Notes: generated by a model from the letters alone, not told the origin. Positions 16,265 through 25,005 are shown, counted from the first letter of the stretch. The stretch is 46,572 bases of DNA from an uncultured Blautia sp. (GCA_900556555.1 USPF01000010.1:1-46572), one strand, 5' to 3'. Numbers and translations are program-made.

Positions 16265-17481
16265 CGCTCTATTCTCTCCTTTTTCTCCCTTTTGTTATCT
16301 AAAAAAGAGGCACGCATAATGGCATTGCTGCCAAACTTCTTTCGAATCTGATCCACTGCCTGATCCATTTTCTCCATTTTTTCATAATCTGTGGTATCAA
16401 ACAGGCTCATCTGCCGCCCCCGCTCTTCCCGTGATACCTTACTGGTGTGCACACCAAGATGCCGGATAGGGCTTCCGTCCCACAACTCATCAAAAAGAAT
16501 ACATACCGTATGATAAATTTCATCCGTAATATTAGTAGGTGCCGCCATGATCCTTTGATGGGAAACCGTCTTCAATTCAAAATTCCGTATGGATACAGAA
16601 ACCACTTCTGCCCTGGTATCTGCCTTCCGCAGTCTGGATGCCACGGTCTCACACAGAGAAAGAAGCACCATCTTAGCCGTAGCCTCATCTGTTACATCAA
16701 AGGCAATGGTAGTACTGTTGCCATATCCCTTGTTTTCCTGTGCCGTTCCCTCTACCATGGATGCATCCATGCCATTGGCAAATCTCCAGATGCTTTCCCC
16801 CTGTTTTTTCAGATGATGTTTCAGCACTTCCACATCCGTACCAGCCAGTTCCCCAATGGTATAAATCCCAAGTTTTTTCAAAACCCCCGCAGTTGCCTTT
16901 CCCACAAACAGCAAGTCAGACACTGGAAGAGGCCACATTTTCTGAGGGATTTCTTCTGGAAACAAGGTATGTACCCGGTCCGGTTTTTCAAAATCCGAAG
17001 CCATTTTCGCCAGATATTTATTACTGGAAATTCCAATATTCACGGTAAATCCCAGTTCCCTGCTGATGCGGTTCTTGAGCTTATGTGCAAAAGCCACAGG
17101 TTCTCCGATCAGGTAATCCATGCCGCTCATATCCATAAATGCCTCATCAATACTGTACTGCTCCACATCCGGGCTGTATTCTCTCAGGATATTCATAAAT
17201 TGCCTGGAATATTCTTTATACATACCATGATGAGCCGGAACAATGGTAAGACCAGGACATTTTTTCAACGCATCGGTTACCGGCTCCCCTGTTTTTACTC
17301 CATAAGCCTTAGCTGACAAGGATTTCGCCAGAATAATCCCCCGTCTCTTTGTCCGGTCTCCACCTACTGCACATGGAATTTCCCTCAGATCCACTGTGCC
17401 ATTTTGCTCTTTCAGCCGGTACACAGCCTCCCAGGATAAAAAAGCACTGTTAACATCAATATGAAAAATAACTTGTTTCAC
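16258..17481 (-). CDS. dinB: Y-family DNA polymerase (DinB/Pol IV-like)
   Basis: 407 residues. IFHIDVNSAFLSWEAV carries the first catalytic Asp, and YSIDEAFMDMSG carries the SIDE motif; the helix-hairpin-helix LLFVGKATAGVLKKLGIYTIGEL and little-finger domain follow. RQMSLFD near residue 370 is a beta-clamp binding motif. It performs error-prone translesion synthesis. I use the GTG at 17479-17481 because GAGG lies 12 nt upstream (9-nt spacing from the end of GAGGCGG core is similar), giving VKQVIFHIDVN; a TTG at 17511 is also in frame. selD ends only 13 bp upstream. No LexA-type box was recognised here. Confidence 0.9.
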   Translation of the reverse strand: MKQVIFHIDVNSAFLSWEAVYRLKEQNGTVDLREIPCAVGGDRTKRRGIILAKSLSAKAYGVKTGEPVTDALKKCPGLTIVPAHHGMYKEYSRQFMNILREYSPDVEQYSIDEAFMDMSGMDYLIGEPVAFAHKLKNRISRELGFTVNIGISSNKYLAKMASDFEKPDRVHTLFPEEIPQKMWPLPVSDLLFVGKATAGVLKKLGIYTIGELAGTDVEVLKHHLKKQGESIWRFANGMDASMVEGTAQENKGYGNSTTIAFDVTDEATAKMVLLSLCETVASRLRKADTRAEVVSVSIRNFELKTVSHQRIMAAPTNITDEIYHTVCILFDELWDGSPIRHLGVHTSKVSREERGRQMSLFDTTDYEKMEKMDQAVDQIRKKFGSNAIMRASFLDNKREKKERIERC

Positions 17482-17494
17482 AACTGACCGCCTC

Positions 17495-18550
17495 TTATCT
17501 GTTTCCAACAACCTGAATGTATGTTTCCTGTTTTTCTTTTACACGTCCTATGACAGCAGCCGCAGTGGCAAGCCCTTTGTTCTCCAGTGCTGCCAGGATT
17601 TCCTCCGCATACGCTGCTTCCACACAGGCCAGAAGCCCGCCTGAGGTCTGTGGGTCGAAAATCAGGTCCTCTACTGCCTCCGAGATTCCTTTTCCCAGGC
17701 TTACCTCCTGTTTCTGATAATTCTTGTTCCTGTAAGTACCTTCCGGAACCAGCCCCATAGAAGCATACCAGAGTGCTTCCGGTAAAATCTGAAGCTTTTC
17801 TGCCTGGATTTCCAAGGTCACCTCACTGGCTCTTGCGATTTCCAGACTGTGTCCTGCCAAAGAAAATCCAGTCACATCTGTACAGCAATGAATGGGAAAT
17901 TCCGCAAACACTTCCTTTGCAATTTTATTCAGGCTGGTCATACTTGTTCTTGCTGCTTCCATTGCTTCTTCGGAAGCCATATCTGCCTTCACCGCTGTAT
18001 TAATGATACCTGTTCCCAAAGGCTTTGTAAGAATCATCACATCCCCTGGCTTTGCTCCGTAATTTTTCCAGACTTTGTCCGGGTGCACAAACCCTGTAAC
18101 TGACATGCCGTACTTCGGCTCCTCATCATTGATGGAATGACCGCCTGCCAGAACTGCACCTGCTTCCTGTACCTTGGATGCCCCTCCTGCCAGAATCGCC
18201 TCCAGTCCTTCCGGTCCTAAGCAATTTGGATAAGCCACAATATTCAGGGCCACTTTCGGTTCCCCGCCCATGGCATAAATATCACTCATAGCATTAGCAG
18301 CCGCAATCTGACCAAAGGTATACGGGTCATCTACCATAGGCGGAAAAAAATCAAGGGTCTGTATCATGGCCAAATCCTCTGTAATGCGGTACACAGCAGC
18401 ATCATCGGAGGTTTCTACTCCTACCAGCAGGTTTTCATCCTGAAATCTAGGTAATTTTCCAACTACTTCTGCAAGAATCTGAGGGCTAATCTTCGCTGCA
18501 CAGCCTGCACTTTTGGAAAGCTGTGTCAGACGTATTTCTTCTCTTGTCAC
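17495..18550 (-). CDS. selD: Selenide, water dikinase (Cys form)
   Basis: 351 residues. It makes selenophosphate from selenide and ATP. The active-site segment [13 protein letters not shown] has Cys17 (codon TGT) and Lys20; many related clostridial SelD proteins carry selenocysteine at this position, but here the codon is not TGA. ATP-binding parts [15 protein letters not shown] and DPQTSGGLL are intact. The start is the GTG at 18548-18550, with GGAGG 7 nt upstream and a 4-bp overlap (GTGA) with the xth stop. selA, selB or ybbB are not in the window, so the use of selenophosphate (Sec, selenouridine or cofactor) is not visible. Confidence 0.92.
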   Translation of the reverse strand: MTREEIRLTQLSKSAGCAAKISPQILAEVVGKLPRFQDENLLVGVETSDDAAVYRITEDLAMIQTLDFFPPMVDDPYTFGQIAAANAMSDIYAMGGEPKVALNIVAYPNCLGPEGLEAILAGGASKVQEAGAVLAGGHSINDEEPKYGMSVTGFVHPDKVWKNYGAKPGDVMILTKPLGTGIINTAVKADMASEEAMEAARTSMTSLNKIAKEVFAEFPIHCCTDVTGFSLAGHSLEIARASEVTLEIQAEKLQILPEALWYASMGLVPEGTYRNKNYQKQEVSLGKGISEAVEDLIFDPQTSGGLLACVEAAYAEEILAALENKGLATAAAVIGRVKEKQETYIQVVGNR

Positions 18551-19302
18551 AGAGCAACCTCCACTTCCACAGGACAATGATCAGAGCCAAATACTTCTGT
18601 ATGAATCTTTGCAGAAACCAACTGTTTCTCCAATGCTTTTGATACACAGAAATAATCAATCCTCCATCCGGCATTTTTCTCTCTTGCCTTAAACCGATAG
18701 GACCACCAGGAATAAATCCCCGTTTCCTCCGGATAAAAATAACGGAACGTATCAATAAAACCAGCTTCCAAAAGTTCTGTGAATTTACCTCTCTCTTCGT
18801 CTGTAAAGCCTGCATTATGCCTGTTTGTTTTTGGATTTTTCAGGTCAATTTCCTTGTGTGCCACATTCAGGTCTCCGCAGAAAATCACCGGCTTCTTTTC
18901 ATCCAGTTTCTTTAAATACGCCCGGAAATCTTCTTCCCACTTCATCCTGTAATCCAGCCTTGCCAGTTCATTCTGGGAATTCGGTGTGTAAACCGTAACC
19001 AGATAAAAATTATCATACTCCAGGGTGATTACACGCCCTTCCTGATCATGTTCTTCTATACCGATTCCATATGCTACAGACACAGGTTCCTTCTTAGCAA
19101 AAATGGCGGTACCGGAATACCCTTTTTTCACCGCATAATTCCAGTAGCAATGATATCCTTCCGGTGCAAAATCAATCTGGCCTTCCTGAAGTTTTGTCTC
19201 CTGAAGGCAGAAAAAATCAGCGTCTTCTTTTTCAAAATATTCTGTAAAGCCTTTTTGTACACAGGCCCTGAGTCCATTGACATTCCATGAAATAAATTTC
19301 AT
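18547..19302 (-). CDS. xth: Exodeoxyribonuclease III / AP endonuclease
   Basis: 251 residues. The ExoA/XthA motifs are complete: [24 protein letters not shown] (metal-binding Glu), [18 protein letters not shown] and the terminal [10 protein letters not shown] with catalytic His. It acts at abasic sites and 3' blocked ends in base excision repair. The ATG at 19300-19302 is preceded by AAGGAG at 6 nt; a longer frame upstream has no such site. First gene of the operon xth-selD-dinB-acetyltransferase, with overlaps at nearly every junction. Confidence 0.93.
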   Translation of the reverse strand: MKFISWNVNGLRACVQKGFTEYFEKEDADFFCLQETKLQEGQIDFAPEGYHCYWNYAVKKGYSGTAIFAKKEPVSVAYGIGIEEHDQEGRVITLEYDNFYLVTVYTPNSQNELARLDYRMKWEEDFRAYLKKLDEKKPVIFCGDLNVAHKEIDLKNPKTNRHNAGFTDEERGKFTELLEAGFIDTFRYFYPEETGIYSWWSYRFKAREKNAGWRIDYFCVSKALEKQLVSAKIHTEVFGSDHCPVEVEVAL

Positions 19303-19343
19303 TCCAATCTCCTTTTCTTGTCTATTTGCACATCTTTCCATCC

Positions 19344-19372
19344 ATTATACACTATTTTTTCTCCCTTGCGAA
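19344..19372 (-). promoter_or_regulatory. Promoter of the xth-selD-dinB operon
   Basis: Minus strand: -35 TTCGCA (19367-19372), 17 bp, -10 TATAAT (19344-19349). The inverted repeat TCCCTT-GCG-AAGGGA (19362-19376) covers the -35. Confidence 0.65.
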
Positions 19373-19396
19373 GGGAAAAAGTTGCCTGAAATGTCT

Positions 19397-19425
19397 TTAC
19401 GAATCCTTTTCCATGAGTATATAAT
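19397..19425 (+). promoter_or_regulatory. Promoter of the purF-like gene
   Basis: -35 TTACGA (19397-19402), 17 bp, -10 TATAAT (19420-19425). Divergent from the xth promoter about 25 bp away. Confidence 0.6.
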
Positions 19426-19473
19426 GGATATGTATGACGAAATCCAACGAAATACAAGAAAAGGAGAATAAAA

Positions 19474-20892
19474 ATGGGCGGAATATTTGGAGTAACCTCT
19501 AAGTCCAGTTGTACCTTGGACTTATTTTTCGGAACAGACTACCATTCTCATTTAGGTACCAGACGAGGGGGGATGGCCGTATATGGCTCTCAGGGCTTTC
19601 ATCGTTCAATTCACAACATTGAAAACACACCTTTCCGTACAAAATTTGACGGAGACTTAGATGAACTGGAAGGCACTTCCGGCATTGGCTGTATCTCAGA
19701 CAACGAGCCACAGCCTCTTATGGTTCAATCACATTTAGGAACCTTTGCTATTACCACTGTAGGAAAAATCAACAACATGGATGAGCTGGTAGACATCTCG
19801 TACAAAAACGGCTGCACACATTTCCTGGAAATGAGCGGCGGCGGCATCAATCCTACGGAAATGGTGGCATCTCTTATCAACCAGCAGGCAACGATCGTAG
19901 ACGGTATCCGCTATGCACAGGAACTGATCCAGGGTTCTATGACCCTGATGCTTCTCACACCGGATGGCATCTATGCAGCTAGAGACCGTATGGGACGCAC
20001 CCCTTTGATCATTGGGCACAAAAAAGATGCACACTGTGCTTCTTTTGAAAGTTTTGCCTATCTGAACCTTGGTTATGAGACACTGCGGGAATTAGGACCA
20101 GGAGAAATCGTATTTATCACGCCAGAAGGTGTACAGACACTCTCAGAACCATTAAATGAGATGAAAATCTGTTCTTTCCTCTGGGTATATTATGGATATC
20201 CTACTTCCACCTACGAAGGAATCAATGTAGAGACCATGCGTTATGACTGCGGAAAACAACTTGCAAAACGTGATGCCATGAGAGATGATGTAAATCCTGA
20301 TCTGGTAGCTGGAATTCCGGATTCCGGAGTCCCTCATGCAATCGGCTATGCAAATGCCTCAGGTATCCCATTTGCACGTCCTTTTATTAAATACACACCA
20401 ACCTGGCCCCGTTCCTTCATGCCTACCAGGCAGGAGCAGAGAAACCTGATTGCCAAAATGAAACTGATTCCAGTGGAAGCACTCATCAAAAACCGCAGCC
20501 TGCTGCTCATTGATGACTCTATTGTCCGCGGAACACAGCTTCGGGAAACCACAGAATTCTTATACAACAGCGGAGCAAAAGAAGTACACATCCGTCCGGC
20601 ATGCCCGCCTCTGATGTTCGGCTGTCCATACTTGAATTTCTCACGTTCCAAATCTGAGATGGATCTGATTACCAGACGGATCATCGCAGAAAGAGAAGGG
20701 GAGAATGTCAGCCGTGAAGTTCTGGATACTTATGCTGATCCAAACTCTCAGAATTACAAGGAAATGCTGGAGGAAATTGCAAAAAAACTGAATTTCACTA
20801 CCCTGCATTACCACCGGCTGGATGACCTTCTGGCTTCCATTCCACTGGAGCCATGCAAGGTATGTACTTATTGCTTTAACGGAAAGAAATAA
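19474..20892 (+). CDS. PurF-like amidophosphoribosyltransferase homologue lacking the glutaminase site
   Basis: 472 residues, full PurF length. The PRTase half is intact, with the PRPP loop LLLIDDSIVRG (344-353), and four cysteines fit the 4Fe-4S ligands of the Bacillus type (C233, C384, C461, C464). The N-terminal Ntn-hydrolase half is degenerate at its active site. The protein starts MGGIFG instead of MCGI, so the nucleophile Cys is Gly; the Arg-Tyr-x-Thr glutamine site reads CISDNEP; and the HNGN oxyanion motif reads TVGKIN. It may use free ammonia, or have another role; the general database name amidophosphoribosyltransferase should be treated with care. AAGGAG precedes the ATG. Monocistronic, with a strong terminator. 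Confidence 0.85.
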   Translation: MGGIFGVTSKSSCTLDLFFGTDYHSHLGTRRGGMAVYGSQGFHRSIHNIENTPFRTKFDGDLDELEGTSGIGCISDNEPQPLMVQSHLGTFAITTVGKINNMDELVDISYKNGCTHFLEMSGGGINPTEMVASLINQQATIVDGIRYAQELIQGSMTLMLLTPDGIYAARDRMGRTPLIIGHKKDAHCASFESFAYLNLGYETLRELGPGEIVFITPEGVQTLSEPLNEMKICSFLWVYYGYPTSTYEGINVETMRYDCGKQLAKRDAMRDDVNPDLVAGIPDSGVPHAIGYANASGIPFARPFIKYTPTWPRSFMPTRQEQRNLIAKMKLIPVEALIKNRSLLLIDDSIVRGTQLRETTEFLYNSGAKEVHIRPACPPLMFGCPYLNFSRSKSEMDLITRRIIAEREGENVSREVLDTYADPNSQNYKEMLEEIAKKLNFTTLHYHRLDDLLASIPLEPCKVCTYCFNGKK

Positions 20893-20898
20893 AACACA

Positions 20899-20949
20899 AA
20901 AAACTTCTGAAAACAGAGGAATGGTTTCCTTCTGTTTCAGAAGTTTTTT
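20899..20949 (+). terminator. Terminator of the purF-like gene
   Basis: AACTTCTGAAAACAGA and TCTGTTTCAGAAGTT arms with GGAA/TTCC inside, followed by TTTTTT. Confidence 0.88.
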
Positions 20950-20965
20950 ATCTTCTTTTTTGTTT

Positions 20966-20990
20966 TGGCATACCTTCATGCCACTTCTTT
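20966..20990 (+). terminator. Second terminator-like hairpin
   Basis: TGGCAT (20966-20971) pairs with ATGCCA (20978-20983) over a 6-nt loop, then CTTCTTTTTT. It may back up the stronger terminator just upstream. Confidence 0.5.
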
Positions 20991-21110
20991 TTTATAAAAA
21001 ATATCCCCCCCAGCTTTCACTCCTATCCCCAAAAAGCTATACCAAATCCATTCTGTAGCAGGCGAATCCCTATTTCAATATATTTTCAGTTGAAAATTCT
21101 ATTTTGTAAT

Positions 21111-21384
21111 TTTTAGCCTACCTTTTTCGGGCACGAATAGGTGGGTTTTCATTAATCCTAAAATTACACCTACTTATTTTGAAGACAAATAGGCTACTGA
21201 GCAAGATTTTCTAAATTTGGCCTATGTTTTCCTCTAGGAAAATAAGTGGAAAAATATAAATCCTGGGATTTAGCCTATTGAGCCCACAAAAGAGTAGGCT
21301 TATATGAGAAAAACATACAATTCCACCTATCAGGGTCACAAAAAAGTAGGTTGGAACGAAGAAATTGCGAAATTTAGCCTACTA
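21111..21384. repeat. 52-bp-period array of alternating RCCTAY half-sites
   Basis: CCTA cores at 21117, 21169, 21221, 21274, 21326 and 21378 (steps 52, 52, 53, 52, 52) alternate with the reverse-complement core TAGG (once TAAG) at 21138, 21190, 21243, 21295 and 21347. The distance from CCTA to TAGG is 21 or 22 bp and from TAGG to the next CCTA 31 bp, close to two and three helical turns. The left half-sites share ATTTAGCCTAY-like sequence; the DNA between is not conserved. Some neighbouring arms match each other beyond the core (TAGGTG with CACCTA; ATAGGC with GCCTAT; AGCCTA with TAGGCT). There is no ORF. Function unknown; protein-binding array or structured RNA are both possible. Confidence 0.8.
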
Positions 21385-21534
21385 TTTATTGTCTGGCTGA
21401 TAAAATCCAGAACCCTGTAAGTGCTTTCTACTGATGCCGGCATAGCTTTTTTTATGTCTTCCGAATACCAACATCACCTATGCCGTTTCTGCTCATAAAT
21501 TTCCTTTATCATTTTCTCCATTTCTATTCCCTTC
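21385..21534. other. Remainder of the purF-yitT gap: non-coding
   Basis: No ORF with a ribosome site. It holds a long-range inverted repeat, CGGCATAG (21438-21445) with CTATGCCG (21478-21485), and an ATGCCGGCAT palindrome followed by a T run. Nothing else was recognised. The region 20991-21110 before the array is AT-rich and also empty. Confidence 0.5.
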
Positions 21535-21582
21535 AAAAAAATATAACATCGGCTATATAAAAAGCATAGCCAATGTTATATC
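21535..21582 (-). terminator. Terminator of yitT
   Basis: ATATAACATCGGCTAT (21541-21556) pairs with ATAGCCAATGTTATAT (21566-21581) with one mismatch. Read on the minus strand it is followed by a T run (21535-21540). Confidence 0.85.
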
Positions 21583-21588
21583 TCTTTG

Positions 21589-22455
21589 TCAATAATTCGA
21601 TTTCTGATAAAACCTTCCAATCAAAGTATCTGTTTTCACCACATTCACAAACGCCTTGGGATCCGCCTCCATGACCCTCTGAATCAGTACCTTTGCCTCC
21701 ATAGTGGAAACCACAGAATAAATCATCTTACGTTTTTCATTAGAATACATTCCTGTAGCTGAAAACTCCGTGGCACTGTGATTGGTCACTTCTGCAATAG
21801 CCTGGTACACAGCCTCCGGCTCCTCTGTCACCACAAACAGCGTCACTTTCTTCTGAACCTGGTACAGCAGATGAATCACCTGGGTTGAGGTGTACTGGAA
21901 GATAATGGAATACAGTGCCTTATCCCATCCGAAAAGATATCCGGCAATCAGCAGGATTGCCACATTCCCTATCAGAATATAGTTCCACACATCTTTCTTT
22001 TTCTTCTCAGCAAAATAAATCGCAATAAAATCCGTTCCTCCTGTGGAAGCTCCGCCAAGAAGAGCAACGCTTATAGCAACTCCATTGATCAGTCCTCCGA
22101 AAATACAGATGAGCAGTATATCCTCTGTAATAGGAATTGCCGGAACCATATCTGTGATAAAACTGGTTGCCACGACCAAGATACTGGTAATCACTGTAAA
22201 ACGCTTTCCAATGGCTTTAAAACTAATGATTGCAGGAATCGCATTTAATGCCAGACTGATCGGGGAAAATGGAACTGTAATATCAAAAAACCTGTCACAG
22301 ATGGTCTGTATCAGCAAAGTCACTCCATTGAAACCACCCGGATACAATCCACCTGCCCGCACAAAGGTTTTGATATTGACTGCCATGATCACCGCACCAA
22401 TCAGTCCAAAGATTAACCGTTTACTTTCCTTTTTCCAATCAATTTTCTGACCCAA
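21589..22455 (-). CDS. yitT: YitT family membrane protein (DUF2179 C-terminus)
   Basis: 288 residues. About five or six membrane segments fill residues 12-195, with the family pieces KTFVRAGGLYPGGFNGVTLL and LLGGASTGGTDFIA. The last 75 residues form the cytoplasmic DUF2179 domain (VTLFVVTEEPEAVYQAI to VKTDTLIGRFYQ). Function is unknown in the literature I know. The start codon is TTG at 22453-22455, with GAGG 8 nt upstream and no better ATG nearby. It follows ddh by 26 bp on the same strand. Confidence 0.88.
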   Translation of the reverse strand: MGQKIDWKKESKRLIFGLIGAVIMAVNIKTFVRAGGLYPGGFNGVTLLIQTICDRFFDITVPFSPISLALNAIPAIISFKAIGKRFTVITSILVVATSFITDMVPAIPITEDILLICIFGGLINGVAISVALLGGASTGGTDFIAIYFAEKKKKDVWNYILIGNVAILLIAGYLFGWDKALYSIIFQYTSTQVIHLLYQVQKKVTLFVVTEEPEAVYQAIAEVTNHSATEFSATGMYSNEKRKMIYSVVSTMEAKVLIQRVMEADPKAFVNVVKTDTLIGRFYQKSNY

Positions 22456-22481
22456 TATTCTGACCTCACTTTTAAAGGGAA

Positions 22482-23468
22482 TTACAGCATATGTGCACGC
22501 AGTTCTTCCGGAGTCTGGGCACTTAAATAAGCCGGAGCCACATCAAATACGGTTTTGCAGCCTGTCTGTCCCTCTTTGCTTAAACGATATGCAGCTCTTG
22601 CATAAGCAGCAATGACAGAAGAAGTAAATTCCGGATTAGAGTCTAATTTCAGACTGTATTCAATCACATGGTCATGCTCATCTTCCCATCCTGTTTTTCC
22701 CGTACGAATCACAAATCCTCCATGTGGAAGCCCTGTATGGTTCTTTTTCATTTCTTCTTCAGAGATAAAGTGTACCGTTGTATCGTATTCATCAAAGTAG
22801 TTTGGCATTGTCTTGATCTCTGTCTCGATTTTCGCCTTGTCAGCTCCTTCTTCTGCTACCACAAACACTTCTCTTGTGTGTTTTTCTCTAGTGGTCAGTT
22901 CTGGATTTTCTCCACTTCTTACTGCATCTAACGCAGCTTCTACCGGAATGGTGTACTGTCTTGCATCTACAACTCCATCCAGTCTGCGGACTGCATCAGA
23001 ATGTCCCTGGCTCACGCCTTTTCCCCAGAATGTATAGTCCTTACCACCCGGAAGAATGGCATTTGCATACAAACGGTTCAGAGAAAACATACCCGGATCC
23101 CATCCAACAGAAATCATTGCCACATGATTTCCCTTCTTTGCAGCTTCATCCACAGCTGCAAAATGTTCCGGTATTCTGGCATGGGTATCAAAACTGTCTA
23201 CCACATTAAAATACTTTGCATACTCAGGTGTCTGTACAGGCAGGTCTGTAGCACTTCCTCCGCAGATAATCAGGACATCCAGTTCATCCTTCATTTTCAC
23301 TGCTTCATCCACATGATAGACCTTTGCTGTGTCTGTCAATATTTTTACATCTTCGGGATTACGGCGTGTAAACACGGCTTTTAACTCCATATCCGGATTG
23401 TGCTTCACTGCACATTCCACACCACGCCCAAGGTTTCCGTAACCTAAAATTCCAATTCTAATACTCAT
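22482..23468 (-). CDS. ddh: meso-Diaminopimelate dehydrogenase
   Basis: 328 residues, the usual length. It makes meso-DAP directly from tetrahydrodipicolinate with NADPH and ammonia, a one-step route to lysine and cell-wall DAP. The Rossmann motif RIGILGYGNLGRGVE opens the protein; family segments CGGSATDLPVQTPEYAKYFN, SVGWDPGMFSLNRL and WGKGVSQGHSDAVRR follow. The ATG at 23466-23468 has AGGAG 8 nt upstream; an in-frame GTG nine bases earlier is inside that site. It has its own strong promoter with a palindrome near the start point. Confidence 0.95.
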   Translation of the reverse strand: MSIRIGILGYGNLGRGVECAVKHNPDMELKAVFTRRNPEDVKILTDTAKVYHVDEAVKMKDELDVLIICGGSATDLPVQTPEYAKYFNVVDSFDTHARIPEHFAAVDEAAKKGNHVAMISVGWDPGMFSLNRLYANAILPGGKDYTFWGKGVSQGHSDAVRRLDGVVDARQYTIPVEAALDAVRSGENPELTTREKHTREVFVVAEEGADKAKIETEIKTMPNYFDEYDTTVHFISEEEMKKNHTGLPHGGFVIRTGKTGWEDEHDHVIEYSLKLDSNPEFTSSVIAAYARAAYRLSKEGQTGCKTVFDVAPAYLSAQTPEELRAHML

Positions 23469-23506
23469 GTCAAACACTCCTCGCTATCTTTGTTGAATCC
23501 ATTACT

Positions 23507-23546
23507 TTTACTTAGTAAAGTATATCAAAAAATCTGTTCTTGTCAA
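23507..23546 (-). promoter_or_regulatory. ddh promoter with overlapping palindrome
   Basis: Minus strand: -35 TTGACA (23541-23546), 16 bp, -10 TATACT (23519-23524). The 13-bp palindrome TTTACTTAGTAAA (23507-23519) directly abuts the -10 and covers the expected start point, a classic operator position. Confidence 0.75.
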
Positions 23547-23563
23547 TGCACGAATTCACCGAA

Positions 23564-24895
23564 TCAGCCGATTCCTCCATAAAAAATTCCTAAAATATAC
23601 ACAAGAACCGTAAGTCCTACAAAAAAGTATTTTGTAGCAGGCTCAAACCATGCTCCCAGCTTCTTTTCTCTTCCCATCTGCACCTGCTCTCTTGCAAAGC
23701 CTTTGGGGCAGACCCAGAAAAACATCACAGCCGCTAAAAGTGCTCCCAGTGGAATGACATAGATAGAAACCACATCCATCCACATGCTGACCATATCTCC
23801 GCTTTCAATAAAAATACCGATAATACAAGCTGCTGCCCCTACAATACCCACAGCTGCAATCCTTGAAATCCCAAACTGATTTTGCAGTGCTTCAATGGGT
23901 GTCTCAAACAAGTTCATAAGGGATGTAATGGCGGCAAACAGCACTGCAACAAAGAATACAATGGCAAACAACTGTCCAAAAGGCATCTGCTGGAACACAC
24001 TTGGCAGGGTGATAAACATCAGCGGCGGCCCCGCAGATACATCCATCCCAAAAGCAAAGACTGCCGGAATCACCACCAGGCCTGCCAGAAGTGCCGCACA
24101 GGTGTCAAAGAACGCTACATTTCTTGCACTGTAGACCACATCCGTATCTTTTGTCAGGTAGCTTCCATAAACAATGGTACCGGAACCAGCCAGAGACAGG
24201 GAAAAGAATGCCTGTCCAAGAGCAAATACCCAGGTCTTTGGATTTGCCAGATACTCCCATTTGGGAACAAACAAATACCGGTAGCCCTCTGTAACATTTC
24301 CAAGGGTAAATACCCGTATCATTAAGATTACAAAAAACACAAAGAATGCAGGCATCATAATCTTATTCATTTTTTCAATCCCTTTGGAAATTCCGAAAAT
24401 CATAATCAGGAACGTGATTCCAAGACCAAGAAAATGCCATCCCACACTGCCGAAATTACCGGCTATCTCCCCAAAATAAGCGGCTGTATCTGTAGTCTTC
24501 ATTAATCCTCCGGTAACAGCACCCCAAAGGAAGCGTAAGAACCATCCAACCACCACGGAATATCCCACTGCAATGGCAAAAGACCCAAGAACAGGAATCA
24601 TACCAAGGAGTTTTCCCCCTTTTTTCCCTCTTAATTCCATTGCTTTTCCAAAAGCCCCTAGAGGCCCTGTCTTCATGGCACGGCCAAAAGCCATCTCTCC
24701 AACAACCCCGGAAAATCCAAGGATTGCCACAAAAATAAAGTAAGGAATCAAAAAAGCAGCTCCCCCGTACTGCCCTGTCCGGTAAGGAAACATCCAGATA
24801 TTTCCCATCCCCACTGCTGAGCCGATACATGCCACAATAAACCCAAATCTGGAGCCAAAAACATCTCTCTTTGACCCTGCTTGCTCACTTTTCAT
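23564..24895 (-). CDS. Sodium-dependent transporter, NSS/SNF family
   Basis: 443 residues with about eleven membrane segments. The N-terminal GFIVACIGSAVGMGNIWMFPY contains the unwound TM1 sodium/substrate site of the LeuT family, and GGAAFLIPYFIF (TM2) and LAGSGTIVYGSYL follow. Bacterial members carry amino acids or related compounds; substrate not assigned. The ATG at 24893-24895 is preceded by GGAGGAGACAGAAT; an earlier in-frame start adds a basic stretch with no site. ddh lies 95 bp downstream and has its own promoter. Confidence 0.9.
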   Translation of the reverse strand: MKSEQAGSKRDVFGSRFGFIVACIGSAVGMGNIWMFPYRTGQYGGAAFLIPYFIFVAILGFSGVVGEMAFGRAMKTGPLGAFGKAMELRGKKGGKLLGMIPVLGSFAIAVGYSVVVGWFLRFLWGAVTGGLMKTTDTAAYFGEIAGNFGSVGWHFLGLGITFLIMIFGISKGIEKMNKIMMPAFFVFFVILMIRVFTLGNVTEGYRYLFVPKWEYLANPKTWVFALGQAFFSLSLAGSGTIVYGSYLTKDTDVVYSARNVAFFDTCAALLAGLVVIPAVFAFGMDVSAGPPLMFITLPSVFQQMPFGQLFAIVFFVAVLFAAITSLMNLFETPIEALQNQFGISRIAAVGIVGAAACIIGIFIESGDMVSMWMDVVSIYVIPLGALLAAVMFFWVCPKGFAREQVQMGREKKLGAWFEPATKYFFVGLTVLVYILGIFYGGIG

Positions 24896-24946
24896 ATTCT
24901 GTCTCCTCCTTCTGTTTCTTTCACACTTCACATCAGTATAACACAA

Positions 24947-24971
24947 GAGGCACCTCCCATGGAAGTGCCTC
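24947..24971. terminator. Palindromic hairpin between purH and the NSS gene
   Basis: GAGGCAC (24947-24953) and GTGCCTC (24965-24971), extended inside to an 11-bp stem with a 3-nt loop. The tail on the minus strand (TTGTGTTATA) is only moderately T-rich, so it may be a leaky terminator after purH or a regulatory hairpin. Confidence 0.5.
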
Positions 24972-25005
24972 CTGTTATTTTTCTCAAGTAAATTTTCAGT
25001 ATCTT

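Noticed and set aside
16447..17316. Plus-strand ORF of 289 residues across dinB
   Set aside because: Antisense shadow of the conserved dinB frame.
18490..18510. Selenocysteine codon in selD
   Set aside because: The active-site codon reads TGT (Cys), not TGA.
21111..21384. The 52-bp array as a CRISPR array
   Set aside because: The conserved blocks are only 6-10 bp and alternate in orientation; no identical 24-36 bp repeat exists and no cas gene is nearby.
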